Source: Pseudoalteromonas shioyasakiensis (lineage in GTDB: Bacteria > Pseudomonadota > Gammaproteobacteria > Enterobacterales > Alteromonadaceae). From it: a stretch of 64,000 nucleotides of DNA. A program made the position numbers and the translations under genes. The notes below the pieces were generated by a model, which saw nothing but the letters and a program-made list of their open reading frames with translations, had not been told where the DNA came from and made no database searches. Of the stretch, positions 43,466 to 52,104 are shown piece after piece; positions within the stretch are counted from its first letter, which is position 1, and the number at the start of each line of letters is the position of its first letter. The DNA lies in the NCBI RefSeq assembly GCF_001550135.1, contig NZ_LRUE01000025.1:32976-96975 (forward strand), in the 5' to 3' direction.

Positions 43466-45409
43466 ATGGCTGGCTTTAAAAAACTTATTTTTATACAACT
43501 TATATCTTGGTTGCTGTTTGCATTATTAGGTGGTTACTTTATTGCGCTTAGCTTTGATAGCGCAGTCAGTGATGCACAGCAAAAAGCACAGCGTGTAGTA
43601 AACGCATATATAAATACACAAACCATTGAGCAACTTGCACCAGAGAAAATACAAAAAGCATTTGCCGATGGCAGTACTTTTTCTAAACTTGTGATCCGTG
43701 ATCAATCAGGTCAAGTGATTAGCATGGTAGAATCTAGCCAATCCCTACCCTTGTTTGCTGAAATAGTTAATAACAGTTTTAATTCTATTCGCCCTCAGTT
43801 CGCCGTTAATCAAACATCTGACATTAAAGTAGAGTTTACGATTAATGCACACAACCTGGCTAGCCTATTACAACAGTCTTTATTTATTGTCGTTTTAATT
43901 TCAGGCCTTATTGCCCTACTTCCTATTATTTATATGAAGAGCATGTTCCGCCGCCTAAATCGTAAAATTAGTACGACTATTTCAGATATCGTTGATATTT
44001 ATATCAACCAAAACCAGGTTAACGGTGACCTTGAGCAAGCGATGGATACCACCCGCTTAAAGAAGCTAAGCAAAGATTTAATTCCATCGTTCAATCGCCT
44101 ATCGCATTTCTTACAGACCAAGCATGATGACATTCAAAATAATGCGCTAAATATTAAAAAAGAAGCGTATAAAGATGTAGTTACAAACCTTGGCAATCGA
44201 AATATGTTTGTTGAGTACTACGAAAAGAATATTGAGAACGCAGAAAAGAGCACCTTTGGTTCGCTTGCCATGGTTCGTTGTAGCGAATTGCAAACCATCA
44301 ACCAAACCCGTGGTTACCAAAAAGGTGATGAATACGTAAAAGGTGTGGCCGATATTATTAAACATATTAGCGGCACCTATACAGGCAGTCAGGTTTTTCG
44401 TTTAAACAGCTCTGACTTTGCAGTGGTATTACCTAATACCCCTCTTAAAGAAGCTGAACGTTTTGGCGATAACTTACAATCGCGTTTTACTCAGTATCAG
44501 CAAAACCAAGAATTAAGCTCAGTTGCTAACACAGGTATTGTTGGCTACGAAAAAGGTAAGCCGCTTGGTGAGTTATTATCGATTGTTGATAATGCAATGA
44601 GCATGGCGCAATCTAAACAAGCGAATGCATGGCATGTGCAGCGCGAAACAGACTTAGTTAATAACGCCAGCGCAGGTTTTGGTAACCAAAACTGGCGTAA
44701 AGTTATTAGCGAAGTTATTGAGTCGAAACGTGTTCACTTGGTTATGCAGAACATTATGCCAATAGGTAAAAGTGTTAAAGCCTATGCCGAGATCCAAGTT
44801 CGTTTTAAAACTGCAGAAAATCAAATGCTGCCAACAGCCTCTTTTCTTGCTATGGCAGAGAAGCTAGAAATGGCAATGGAAATTGACCGCTTAATTATCG
44901 ACACCACTTTAGAAAAAGTTAAAACGCGTAATTTCTCTGAAAAATTCTTTGGTATTAATGTTACTGCATCAAGCGCTCACAATGATCAGTTTGTGATCTG
45001 GTTAGAACGCCGCTTACTGAAAGACAGTAACATTGCATCAAAACTTATTTTTGAAGTCAGTGAGTTTGGATTACAACAAAACATTAAAGCAAGTAAACGC
45101 TTTATCGATATGGTACATCGCGTGGGCGCACGCATTACTGTAGAACGTTTTGGTGTGGGGTTAACCTCATTTAAATTCTTTAGAGACTTAAAACCTGACT
45201 TTATCAAAATGGATGCAAGCTATACTCGCGGCCTCGAAGAAGATAAAAACAATCAATACTTTATGCGTTTAATGGTAGATCTTGCTCACCGTATTGGTGT
45301 GAGTGTATTTGCTGAAGGCGTAGAAAGCCAAGAAGAAAAACATATCATCGAAACGCTGTGCTTAGATGGTGTGCAAGGCTATTACATCGAAAAGCCGAAA
45401 GATATCTAA
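43466..45409 (+). CDS. CsrD-like membrane protein with degenerate GGDEF and EAL domains
   Basis: A 647-residue protein. It has an N-terminal membrane helix (about 6-28), a periplasmic segment, a second helix (about 140-165), a linker, then a GGDEF-like domain whose signature is RLNSSDFAVVLP (no GGDEF), and an EAL-like domain with AEIQVRF in place of ExLxR and ERFGVG in place of DDFGTG. Both active sites are therefore lost. SDFAVVLPNTPLKEAE closely resembles the SDFAALLP..TLKEAE stretch of E. coli CsrD, which promotes RNase E decay of the CsrB/C RNAs. LapD-type c-di-GMP receptors are the alternative. The ATG at 43466 is preferred to a TTG at 43430. Confidence 0.75.
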   Translation: MAGFKKLIFIQLISWLLFALLGGYFIALSFDSAVSDAQQKAQRVVNAYINTQTIEQLAPEKIQKAFADGSTFSKLVIRDQSGQVISMVESSQSLPLFAEIVNNSFNSIRPQFAVNQTSDIKVEFTINAHNLASLLQQSLFIVVLISGLIALLPIIYMKSMFRRLNRKISTTISDIVDIYINQNQVNGDLEQAMDTTRLKKLSKDLIPSFNRLSHFLQTKHDDIQNNALNIKKEAYKDVVTNLGNRNMFVEYYEKNIENAEKSTFGSLAMVRCSELQTINQTRGYQKGDEYVKGVADIIKHISGTYTGSQVFRLNSSDFAVVLPNTPLKEAERFGDNLQSRFTQYQQNQELSSVANTGIVGYEKGKPLGELLSIVDNAMSMAQSKQANAWHVQRETDLVNNASAGFGNQNWRKVISEVIESKRVHLVMQNIMPIGKSVKAYAEIQVRFKTAENQMLPTASFLAMAEKLEMAMEIDRLIIDTTLEKVKTRNFSEKFFGINVTASSAHNDQFVIWLERRLLKDSNIASKLIFEVSEFGLQQNIKASKRFIDMVHRVGARITVERFGVGLTSFKFFRDLKPDFIKMDASYTRGLEEDKNNQYFMRLMVDLAHRIGVSVFAEGVESQEEKHIIETLCLDGVQGYYIEKPKDI

Positions 45410-45420
45410 CCCCTCTTTAA

Positions 45421-45449
45421 GGCCCAAAAAACCTTACTATTTTTGGGTC
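45421..45449 (+). terminator. Hairpin after the CsrD-like gene
   Basis: GGCCCAAAAA and TTTTTGGGTC form a 10-bp stem (one G-T pair) with a 9-base loop, 11 bases after the stop codon. The T-run lies inside the 3' arm, so termination may be modest. Confidence 0.6.
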
Positions 45450-45458
45450 TATTCCAGC

Positions 45459-45723
45459 TATACCCAAGCCACCTCAAGATGCAGAATTCAGCGTTTCACA
45501 GGTGCTTAATATCAAGGCGTTACTTTGCAACAATGGTAGTCCCTTTTAAGAAGTAACAACGATGAGAGTAAGTGCCTGTGAAACGCCCAAAGGGTTGGTT
45601 TAAAAGCGATTTATACTGCGTTATTGATTTTAACAATAGAACCACTATTGTTTGCAATCAATGCCTTGCCTAAATCGCTTTTAATTCCAACTGAAACTCG
45701 CATCTTGAGGTGGTTTGGGTATA
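45459..45723. repeat. MITE-like multi-stem palindromic element, 265 bp
   Basis: The ends are long inverted repeats: TATACCCAAGCCACCTCAAG on the left and TATACCCAAACCACCTCAAG read from the right, continuing ATGC and partly beyond to about 33 bases. Inside are two more inverted pairs: GCGTTTCACAGG...CCTGTGAAACGC, and TTAAAAGCGATTTA...TAAATCGCTTTTAA, the latter enclosing AACAATAG/CTATTGTT. The RNA would fold into two or more large hairpins. It codes for nothing and lies between the CsrD-like gene and rnfA. It differs in sequence from the element at 36437-36598. Confidence 0.75.
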
Positions 45724-45847
45724 TTAACTTTGCTTTAACACTTTAATCGTAAACAGCTTTGTTAATTTTAGCTATTCGTCCCTCATGTGTTGTGTCGGCC
45801 CCCATAAAAAAGGATAATAGAGCCGTTTTTATTCTCGTGAGGCACGC

Positions 45848-46429
45848 ATGACAGAGTATGTCTTGTTATTGATTGGCACTGTGCTAGTCAACAACTTCGT
45901 TTTAGTTCAATTCTTAGGTTTATGCCCGTTTATGGGTGTATCGGGTAAGTTAGATACCGCAATTGGTATGTCTTTAGCCACAACCTTTGTACTTACACTT
46001 GCCTCCGTGACTAGTTATCTGGTGAATCATTATATTTTGATCCCGCTGGATATCGAATTTTTGCGTACCATGAGTTTTATTTTGGTTATCGCTGTTGTCG
46101 TGCAATTTACCGAAATGGTGGTGAGAAAAACCAGCCCGACACTCTATCGCTTATTAGGGATTTTCTTACCGCTTATCACCACTAACTGTGCTGTTTTAGG
46201 TGTTGCTCTACTTAATATCAAAGAAGACCATTCATTCTTACAATCGGCTGTGTACGGCTTTGGTGCCGCAGTGGGCTTCTCTATGGTGTTAATACTGTTT
46301 GCCGCATTACGTGAGCGTTTAGCTGCGGCTGATGTCCCTGCTCCTTTTAAAGGTGCTTCAATTGCGATGATCACCGCAGGCCTTATGTCGATGGCCTTTA
46401 TGGGTTTTACAGGATTAGTGAAGTTTTAA
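45848..46429 (+). CDS. rnfA: RnfA, electron transport complex membrane subunit
   Basis: A 193-residue membrane protein with six helices. NNFVLVQFLGLCPFMGVSG near the N-terminus and PLITTNCAVLGVAL in the middle each supply a conserved Cys, thought to hold a membrane-embedded iron-sulfur cluster shared with RnfE. The length equals E. coli RsxA (193). GTGAGG before the ATG gives a good ribosome binding site. It is the first gene of rnfABCDGE, the ion-pumping ferredoxin:NAD oxidoreductase; in E. coli the homologous Rsx complex keeps SoxR reduced. Confidence 0.95.
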   Translation: MTEYVLLLIGTVLVNNFVLVQFLGLCPFMGVSGKLDTAIGMSLATTFVLTLASVTSYLVNHYILIPLDIEFLRTMSFILVIAVVVQFTEMVVRKTSPTLYRLLGIFLPLITTNCAVLGVALLNIKEDHSFLQSAVYGFGAAVGFSMVLILFAALRERLAAADVPAPFKGASIAMITAGLMSMAFMGFTGLVKF

Positions 46430-46430
46430 T

Positions 46431-46985
46431 ATGACCTTGTTTTATGCTTTGATAGCGTTAGGTTCATTAGCGCTAATTTTTGGTTTAATTTTAGGTTTTG
46501 CCGCCGTTCGTTTTCGCGTTGAGAGCAACCCTATTGTTGACCAAATTGATACCATTTTACCGCAAACACAGTGTGGCCAATGTGGCTACCCTGGCTGTCG
46601 TCCCTATGCAGAAGCAATTGCCAATGGTGACGAAATCAATAAGTGCCCACCAGGCGGCGAAGCCACGGTAAAAAAACTCGCTGATTTAATGGGTGTTGAA
46701 GCAAAACCGCTGGCTGGCGGTGAGCAAGCAGATCCAGTTAAAACCGTTGCCTATATTCGTGAAGATGAATGTATTGGCTGTACCAAATGTATTCAAGCCT
46801 GCCCTGTTGATGCCATCGTTGGCGCAACTCGCCAAATGCACACTGTATTAATTGATGAATGTACCGGTTGTGACTTATGTGTTGAACCGTGCCCTGTAGA
46901 CTGTATTGATATGCTACCTGTCAAAGAAACCAAACAAACCTGGAAATGGCAATTAAACGCAATCCCTGTGACTCAGGTAGATTAG
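46431..46985 (+). CDS. rnfB: RnfB, iron-sulfur subunit
   Basis: A 184-residue protein. One N-terminal membrane helix is followed by a 4Fe-4S domain (CGQCGYPGCRPYAEAI, plus a Cys in INKCPPGG) and two ferredoxin-type clusters (CIGCTKCIQACPVDAI and CTGCDLCVEPCPVDCI). It is the probable entry point for electrons. It begins one base after the rnfA stop. All cluster cysteines are present. Confidence 0.95.
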   Translation: MTLFYALIALGSLALIFGLILGFAAVRFRVESNPIVDQIDTILPQTQCGQCGYPGCRPYAEAIANGDEINKCPPGGEATVKKLADLMGVEAKPLAGGEQADPVKTVAYIREDECIGCTKCIQACPVDAIVGATRQMHTVLIDECTGCDLCVEPCPVDCIDMLPVKETKQTWKWQLNAIPVTQVD

Positions 46986-46993
46986 GAGCACAG

Positions 46994-49681
46994 ATGGAAA
47001 AATTAATAGATCAAATTAAACAAGGCAAAGTGTGGTCTATACCTGGAGGCGTTCACCCACCAGGTCAAAAGCTGCAATCAACAACACAAGCCATTGCAAG
47101 ACTGCCACTACCAGACAAGCTCGTTGTATCACTAAAACAACATATTGGTGCTAACGGTAAACTTATTGTTGAAAAAGGCCAGCAGGTTCTAAAAGGTCAA
47201 GCATTAACTAAACCAAGCGGTAATTGGTCAGTGCCTGTGCACGCGCCAACATCAGGGTTGATCAGCGATATTTGCCCAATGCCCTCTGCTCACCCGTCGG
47301 CGTTGCCTGAACTTAGCGTTATTATTGAACCTGATGGTGAAGATAACTGGTGCGAGCTTAACCCTGTAACTGATGCCAAAGCACTTTCCCATGATGAGCT
47401 TGTAGATATTATTCATCAAAGTGGTATTGCAGGTATGGGCGGTGCTGGCTTCCCAACCTATGTAAAAGCTGATACCCGTAAAGCCATCGAGTTTTTAATT
47501 GTTAATGCTGTTGAGTGTGAGCCTTATATCACTGCTGATGACATGCTAATGCGCGAACATGCCGATGGCATAATTGCCGGTATTGAATTAATGCAGCAGC
47601 TGTTAAGTCCACAGCTGACAATTATTGGTATTGAAGATAATAAACCAGATGCCATTGCTGCCATGAAACTCGCAGCACAACATAACGACAGCATCATAGT
47701 GCAAACAGTACCAACGGTTTACCCTTCTGGCGGTGAAAAACAGCTAATTAAATTGCTAACGGGCAAAGAGGTCCCTAGTGGCAGTATTCCTGCCGATATT
47801 GGTATGTTGGTGCAAAATGTCGGTACTTTGTTTGCGGTAAATCAAGCCGTACATGAAGGTAAACCTCTTATAGAGCGTGTAGTAACGGTAACCGGTAACA
47901 CCATCCATAAACAAGGTAATGTGTGGGCTTTACTAGGCACTGAAATTAAACATTTATTAGACTGCCAAGGCTTTTCTCCGGTTCCACAGCAACGTGTGGT
48001 TATGGGCGGTCCAATGATGGGCTTTACCCTACCAACCGTGCGTATTGGTGTGGTTAAAGCGACGAACTGTATTTTAGCGCCAGATCACCAAGAGCTTGCT
48101 GAGCCGGGTGATGAAAAAGCCTGTATTCGTTGTAGTGCCTGTGCTGACGCCTGCCCTGCTTCATTGTTACCTCAGCAATTACAATGGTTTGCTAAGTCTA
48201 AAGAATACGACAAACTCAACGAGCACAATTTATTCGATTGTATTGAATGTGGCGCCTGTGCTTATGTTTGCCCAAGCGAAATACCCTTGGTGCAGTACTA
48301 TCGTGTTGCTAAAGCTGAAATCAAAGAGCAGCAAGCAGAGCAAATCAAAGCAGAGCGAGCAAAAGAGCGTTTTGAAGCACGTAAAGAGCGCTTAGAGCGC
48401 GAACAAGAAGAGCGTCAAAATCGCCATAAACGTAAGCCGGCTGCTAAGTCAGATGGCGAAAAACAAAAAGTGGCCGATGCACTCGCCCGAGTTAAAGCTA
48501 AATCTGATGATAAAGACAGTAAGTCAGCTGTCGCTGCAGCTATTGCCCGTGCGAAAGCGAAAAAGCAAGGTGCAGAGATTGAGCCTGATAACTCTGAAGT
48601 GGCTAAAGAGCGTGCAGCACGTAAAGAACAAGCACGTAAATACAAAGAGCAAAAAGCACTAGAGCAAGGTGAAGAAGGCGTCGATAAAGACGATAAAAAG
48701 TCTGCTGTTGCTGCCGCTATTGCCCGCGCTAAAGCGAAAAAAGCCGCACAAGCTACAGAAGAAAACGCTTCTGCTGAAACTGACGCTGCGCCAAAAGATG
48801 ACAAAAAAGCTGCTGTTGCAGCTGCTATCGCTCGTGCTAAAGCGAAAAAAGCAGCGCAAGCTGTTGAAAATCAAACTGAAGCTGAAGAAGATAGCGCACC
48901 AGTTGATGACAAAAAAGCTGCTGTTGCTGCTGCAATCGCTCGTGCTAAAGCAAAAAAAGTAGCGCAAGCTGCTGAGAATCAAACTGAAGCTGAAGAAGAT
49001 AGCGCGCCTGTTGATGACAAAAAAGCTGCTGTTGCTGCTGCAATCGCTCGTGCTAAAGCGAAAAAAGCAGCACAAGCTGCTGAGAATCAAACTGAAGCTG
49101 AAGAAGATAGCGCGCCAGTTGATGACAAAAAAGCTGCTGTTGCAGCTGCTATCGCCCGTGCTAAAGCCAAAAAAGCAGCTAAAGAGCAAGCGCAGAGTGA
49201 CGACTCTTCACAGCAAACTAATGATTCAAGTGCTGAGGCAGATGCCCAGCCACAAGCTGACGCTCCTGAATCTAACGAAGATAAGAAAAAAACTGCCGTT
49301 GCTGCCGCTATCGCTCGCGCCAAAGCGAAAAAAGCCGCTAAAGAGCAAGCACAGAGTGACGATTCTTCAGAGCAAATAAATGATTCAAATGATGAGGCTG
49401 ATGCCAAGCCGCAGTCTGATGCTCCTGAATCTAGCGAAGATAAGAAAAAAGCCGCTGTTGCAGCTGCCATAGCTCGCGCCAAAGCGAAAAAGGCCGCTAA
49501 AGAGCAAGCGCAGAGTGACGAATCATCAGAACAACTTGATGATTCAAGCGATACGGATGATTCAAAACCGCAGGTTGATGAACCTGAGTCTAGCGAAGAT
49601 AAGAAAAAAGCAGCGGTCGCTCGTGCCATTGCAAGAGCTAAAGCGAAAAAGTTACAACAAGAAGGAAACGATAAGTCATGA
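46994..49681 (+). CDS. rnfC: RnfC, NADH/FMN-binding subunit with long repeat tail
   Basis: An 895-residue protein. The first 430 residues are the RnfC core: GGVHPPGQK, the nucleotide/flavin region IAGMGGAGFPTYVKADT, and two 4Fe-4S motifs (CIRCSACADACPASLLP and CIECGACAYVCPSEIP). After a charged linker, about residues 510-890 are tandem repeats of AVAAAIARAKAKK joined by acidic spacers. E. coli RsxC also has an Ala-rich tail, but it is 740 residues long in total. The start at 46994 has AGGAG-like sequence upstream; the longer frame from 46946 runs inside rnfB. The rnfD start overlaps its stop by four bases. Confidence 0.93.
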   Translation: MEKLIDQIKQGKVWSIPGGVHPPGQKLQSTTQAIARLPLPDKLVVSLKQHIGANGKLIVEKGQQVLKGQALTKPSGNWSVPVHAPTSGLISDICPMPSAHPSALPELSVIIEPDGEDNWCELNPVTDAKALSHDELVDIIHQSGIAGMGGAGFPTYVKADTRKAIEFLIVNAVECEPYITADDMLMREHADGIIAGIELMQQLLSPQLTIIGIEDNKPDAIAAMKLAAQHNDSIIVQTVPTVYPSGGEKQLIKLLTGKEVPSGSIPADIGMLVQNVGTLFAVNQAVHEGKPLIERVVTVTGNTIHKQGNVWALLGTEIKHLLDCQGFSPVPQQRVVMGGPMMGFTLPTVRIGVVKATNCILAPDHQELAEPGDEKACIRCSACADACPASLLPQQLQWFAKSKEYDKLNEHNLFDCIECGACAYVCPSEIPLVQYYRVAKAEIKEQQAEQIKAERAKERFEARKERLEREQEERQNRHKRKPAAKSDGEKQKVADALARVKAKSDDKDSKSAVAAAIARAKAKKQGAEIEPDNSEVAKERAARKEQARKYKEQKALEQGEEGVDKDDKKSAVAAAIARAKAKKAAQATEENASAETDAAPKDDKKAAVAAAIARAKAKKAAQAVENQTEAEEDSAPVDDKKAAVAAAIARAKAKKVAQAAENQTEAEEDSAPVDDKKAAVAAAIARAKAKKAAQAAENQTEAEEDSAPVDDKKAAVAAAIARAKAKKAAKEQAQSDDSSQQTNDSSAEADAQPQADAPESNEDKKKTAVAAAIARAKAKKAAKEQAQSDDSSEQINDSNDEADAKPQSDAPESSEDKKKAAVAAAIARAKAKKAAKEQAQSDESSEQLDDSSDTDDSKPQVDEPESSEDKKKAAVARAIARAKAKKLQQEGNDKS
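48521..49651 (+). repeat. rnfC: In-frame tandem repeats in the RnfC tail (108-bp and 159-bp units)
   Basis: Nine copies of the 13-residue module AVAAAIARAKAKK (one has AVARAIARAKAKK). Units beginning with DDKK start at 48689, 48797, 48905, 49013 and 49121, exactly 108 bp apart; units beginning with DKKK start at 49280, 49439 and 49598, exactly 159 bp apart. Neighbouring units are nearly identical in DNA, showing recent tandem expansion. Each unit predicts a basic helix and an acidic, flexible spacer. Long frames on the opposite strand here are by-products of the repeat. Confidence 0.95.
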
Positions 49682-50733
49682 AACTAACCATGGCGAGTTC
49701 GCCGCATAATCATAGCCATAAATCATTAAGCCGATTAATGATGACAGTGATTGCTGCGTGTATTCCAGGCTTAATCGCGCAAGTTTTCTTTTTTGGTAGC
49801 GCTGTTTTAATTCAGCTTGTTCTCGCGCTAATTACAGTTAGCGCCTGTGAAGCCGCTGTATTGATGCTTCGTAAACGCAAAGTTTGGCCAACACTCAGTG
49901 ATGGTAGTGCGTGGTTAACAGGCGTATTACTGGCGTTGAGTATTCCCCCTTTAGCGCCTTGGTGGATTATCGTAATTGGCTGTATGTTTGCAATTGTTAT
50001 TGTAAAGCAGCTTTATGGTGGCCTTGGCTTTAATTTATTTAACCCTGCTATGGCAGCTTATGTATTACTACTTGTATCGTTTCCGGTGCAAATGACAAGC
50101 TGGTTACCTGTTAGTGATTTACTTGCATCTCCAATCAGCTTCTCACAGCAGCTGTCTGTTATTTTCAATGGCTTTACCAGCGCTGGTTTTAGTGTTGATC
50201 AATTACGTGTAGCGATTGATGGCACAACCATGGCAACGCCGCTTGATACCGTTAAAACAGATGTCGCCCATCACCTAACGGTGGCTGAGAGCATGAGTAA
50301 GCCTCTTTTTAATGACTGGTTTGGCCTTGGTTGGGGCTGGGTTAACCTCGGCTTTTTAATCGGGGGGCTTTATTTATTAAAAGCTAAAATCATTAATTGG
50401 CATATCCCTGTTAGCTTTTTAGCCTCATTGGCCGTGTGCAGTGGTATTGGTTATATTGCAGCTCCTGGCACAGAGCCAGGCGTGGTATTTCATTTATTCA
50501 GTGGTGCAACCATGTTAGGGGCATTCTTTATTGCTACCGATCCTGTTTCTGCATCAACCACAAATAGAGGTCGTTTAATTTATGGTGCGTTAATTGGTCT
50601 ACTTGTTTACTTAATTCGTACTTTCGGTGGTTATCCTGATGCTGTGGCATTTAGTGTATTGCTGTTAAATATGGCGGTACCTTTAATTGATTACTACACG
50701 AAACCACGTACTTACGGCCATGGGGTGAAATAA
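49678..50733 (+). CDS. rnfD: RnfD, membrane subunit with covalent FMN
   Basis: A 351-residue membrane protein of the NqrB/RnfD family. It has nine or ten helices. DGTTMATPLDTVK carries the threonine expected to take FMN through a phosphoester bond (S/T-x-A-T type). GATMLGAFFIATDPVSAST is a further conserved block. It overlaps the rnfC stop (ATGA) and shares one base with rnfG (TAATG). With RnfA, RnfE and RnfG it forms the ion-translocating part. Confidence 0.94.
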   Translation: MKLTMASSPHNHSHKSLSRLMMTVIAACIPGLIAQVFFFGSAVLIQLVLALITVSACEAAVLMLRKRKVWPTLSDGSAWLTGVLLALSIPPLAPWWIIVIGCMFAIVIVKQLYGGLGFNLFNPAMAAYVLLLVSFPVQMTSWLPVSDLLASPISFSQQLSVIFNGFTSAGFSVDQLRVAIDGTTMATPLDTVKTDVAHHLTVAESMSKPLFNDWFGLGWGWVNLGFLIGGLYLLKAKIINWHIPVSFLASLAVCSGIGYIAAPGTEPGVVFHLFSGATMLGAFFIATDPVSASTTNRGRLIYGALIGLLVYLIRTFGGYPDAVAFSVLLLNMAVPLIDYYTKPRTYGHGVK

Positions 50734-51368
50734 TGATCCTTTCCTCAATGACTAAAAACGGCGCTATTCTTACAGCATTTGCGCTCATTACCACAGGCAC
50801 TGTGGCCCTGACTCATAGCCTGACTGCTGAGCGTATTGAAGAGCAAGAAAAGCAACAACTTGCAGAGCAACTTCAACAAGTACTTGATGCCCATCATTAT
50901 GACAATCAACTATACAAAGATTGTGTCGTGATCACCGATGAGCGCTTAGGTCCACGCCCAGAGCAAGTTATTTATCGTGCTTACAAAGACAATAAGCCTT
51001 ACGCTTTAGTGATGCGCCATGTAACACCAAGTGGTTACAGTGGCGATATCAACTTATTAACTGCGGTTTTTGCCAATGGTGAAATAGCGGGTGTTCGTGT
51101 CACTAAGCACGAAGAAACACCGGGCCTTGGCGATAAAGTTGAGGTCAAAAAATCAGACTGGATCACCCTTTTCAAAGGCCAAAATGTACTGGGTGAAGAT
51201 GATAGCCGCTGGGCTGTTAAAAAAGATGGTGGCCAATTTGATCAGTTTACTGGCGCAACCATTACACCGCGTGCCGTTGTCGGCTCAGTAAAACAAGCTG
51301 TGCTGTTTGCCCAAGCTGAATTTGATAACTTGTTTGCTGCGCCAAACATCTGTCAAGGAGCCAAGTAA
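50733..51368 (+). CDS. rnfG: RnfG, periplasmic FMN-binding subunit
   Basis: A 211-residue protein with one N-terminal membrane helix (about 10-28) and a periplasmic FMN-binding domain. FTGATITPRAVV is the flavinylation motif (second Thr receives FMN, normally by ApbE, which is not in this window). KHEETPGLGDKVE is the other family signature. It shares one base with both rnfD and rnfE. Confidence 0.95.
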   Translation: MILSSMTKNGAILTAFALITTGTVALTHSLTAERIEEQEKQQLAEQLQQVLDAHHYDNQLYKDCVVITDERLGPRPEQVIYRAYKDNKPYALVMRHVTPSGYSGDINLLTAVFANGEIAGVRVTKHEETPGLGDKVEVKKSDWITLFKGQNVLGEDDSRWAVKKDGGQFDQFTGATITPRAVVGSVKQAVLFAQAEFDNLFAAPNICQGAK

Positions 51369-52066
51369 TGAGCCAAGTTAAAACTTTATTTAAAGATGGC
51401 ATGTGGGCCAATAACCCTGCCCTTGTGCAGTTATTAGGCTTGTGCCCGCTACTTGCCGTTACCTCTACGATTACCAATGCATTAGGCCTAGGTTTAGCAA
51501 CTTTATTGGTTCTGGTTGGTTCTAACGTCACCGTATCGATTGTGCGTAACTGGGTACCTAAAGATATTCGTATTCCTGTTTTTGTGATGATCATCGCAGG
51601 CTTTGTAACCATCGTGCAGCTAATGATGAATGCCTATACATTTGGCCTTTATCAATCACTGGGGATTTTTATTCCACTGATTGTTACCAACTGTGCCATT
51701 ATCGGTCGCGCAGAAGCATTCGCTTCTAAAAATACCGTGCCACTTTCAGCCTTTGACGGCCTGATGATGGGACTTGGCTTTATGTTAGTTTTAGTGGTGC
51801 TAGGGGCAATGCGAGAGCTTATTGGTCAAGGTACGCTATTTGATGGCGCCGATTTATTATTAGGGCCATGGGCTGCTGCACTTCGAATTGAAGTATTTAG
51901 TTTTGATAACCAATTTTTATTGGCAATTTTACCACCGGGTGCCTTTTTAGGGCTTGGTTTATTGATTGCTGCAAAAAATGTCATTGATACACAAATAAAA
52001 TCTAAGCAAGTTGTTACTCCAGAAGCAGAAAAAGGCCCTAGAGCCCGAGTGACAAGTTTAACTTAA
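51368..52066 (+). CDS. rnfE: RnfE, electron transport complex membrane subunit
   Basis: A 232-residue membrane protein paralogous to RnfA. GMWANNPALVQLLGLCPLLAV and PLIVTNCAIIGRAEAFA provide the two conserved Cys regions. The length matches E. coli RsxE (231). It ends the rnf genes; a hairpin follows before nth. The gene order rnfABCDGE-nth is that of E. coli and many gammaproteobacteria. Confidence 0.95.
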   Translation: MSQVKTLFKDGMWANNPALVQLLGLCPLLAVTSTITNALGLGLATLLVLVGSNVTVSIVRNWVPKDIRIPVFVMIIAGFVTIVQLMMNAYTFGLYQSLGIFIPLIVTNCAIIGRAEAFASKNTVPLSAFDGLMMGLGFMLVLVVLGAMRELIGQGTLFDGADLLLGPWAAALRIEVFSFDNQFLLAILPPGAFLGLGLLIAAKNVIDTQIKSKQVVTPEAEKGPRARVTSLT

Positions 52067-52094
52067 AGGAGAGCACGCACCGTCACTGCGTGCT
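52066..52094 (+). promoter_or_regulatory. Ribosome binding site and hairpin between rnfE and nth
   Basis: AAGGAG (52066-52071) is followed at once by an 8-bp perfect stem AGCACGCA/TGCGTGCT with a 7-base loop (52072-52094). The nth ATG is 33 bases from AAGGAG, but only 10 if the hairpin is subtracted. No other ribosome binding site is visible. Only three T follow the stem, so full termination is unlikely. Confidence 0.5.
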
Positions 52095-52104
52095 TTACGC
52101 CACC

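Noticed and set aside
48415..49629. Several 70-180 codon frames overlapping the rnfC repeat tail on both strands
   Set aside because: They are low-complexity by-products of the tandem repeat in other frames, without starts supported by ribosome binding sites.
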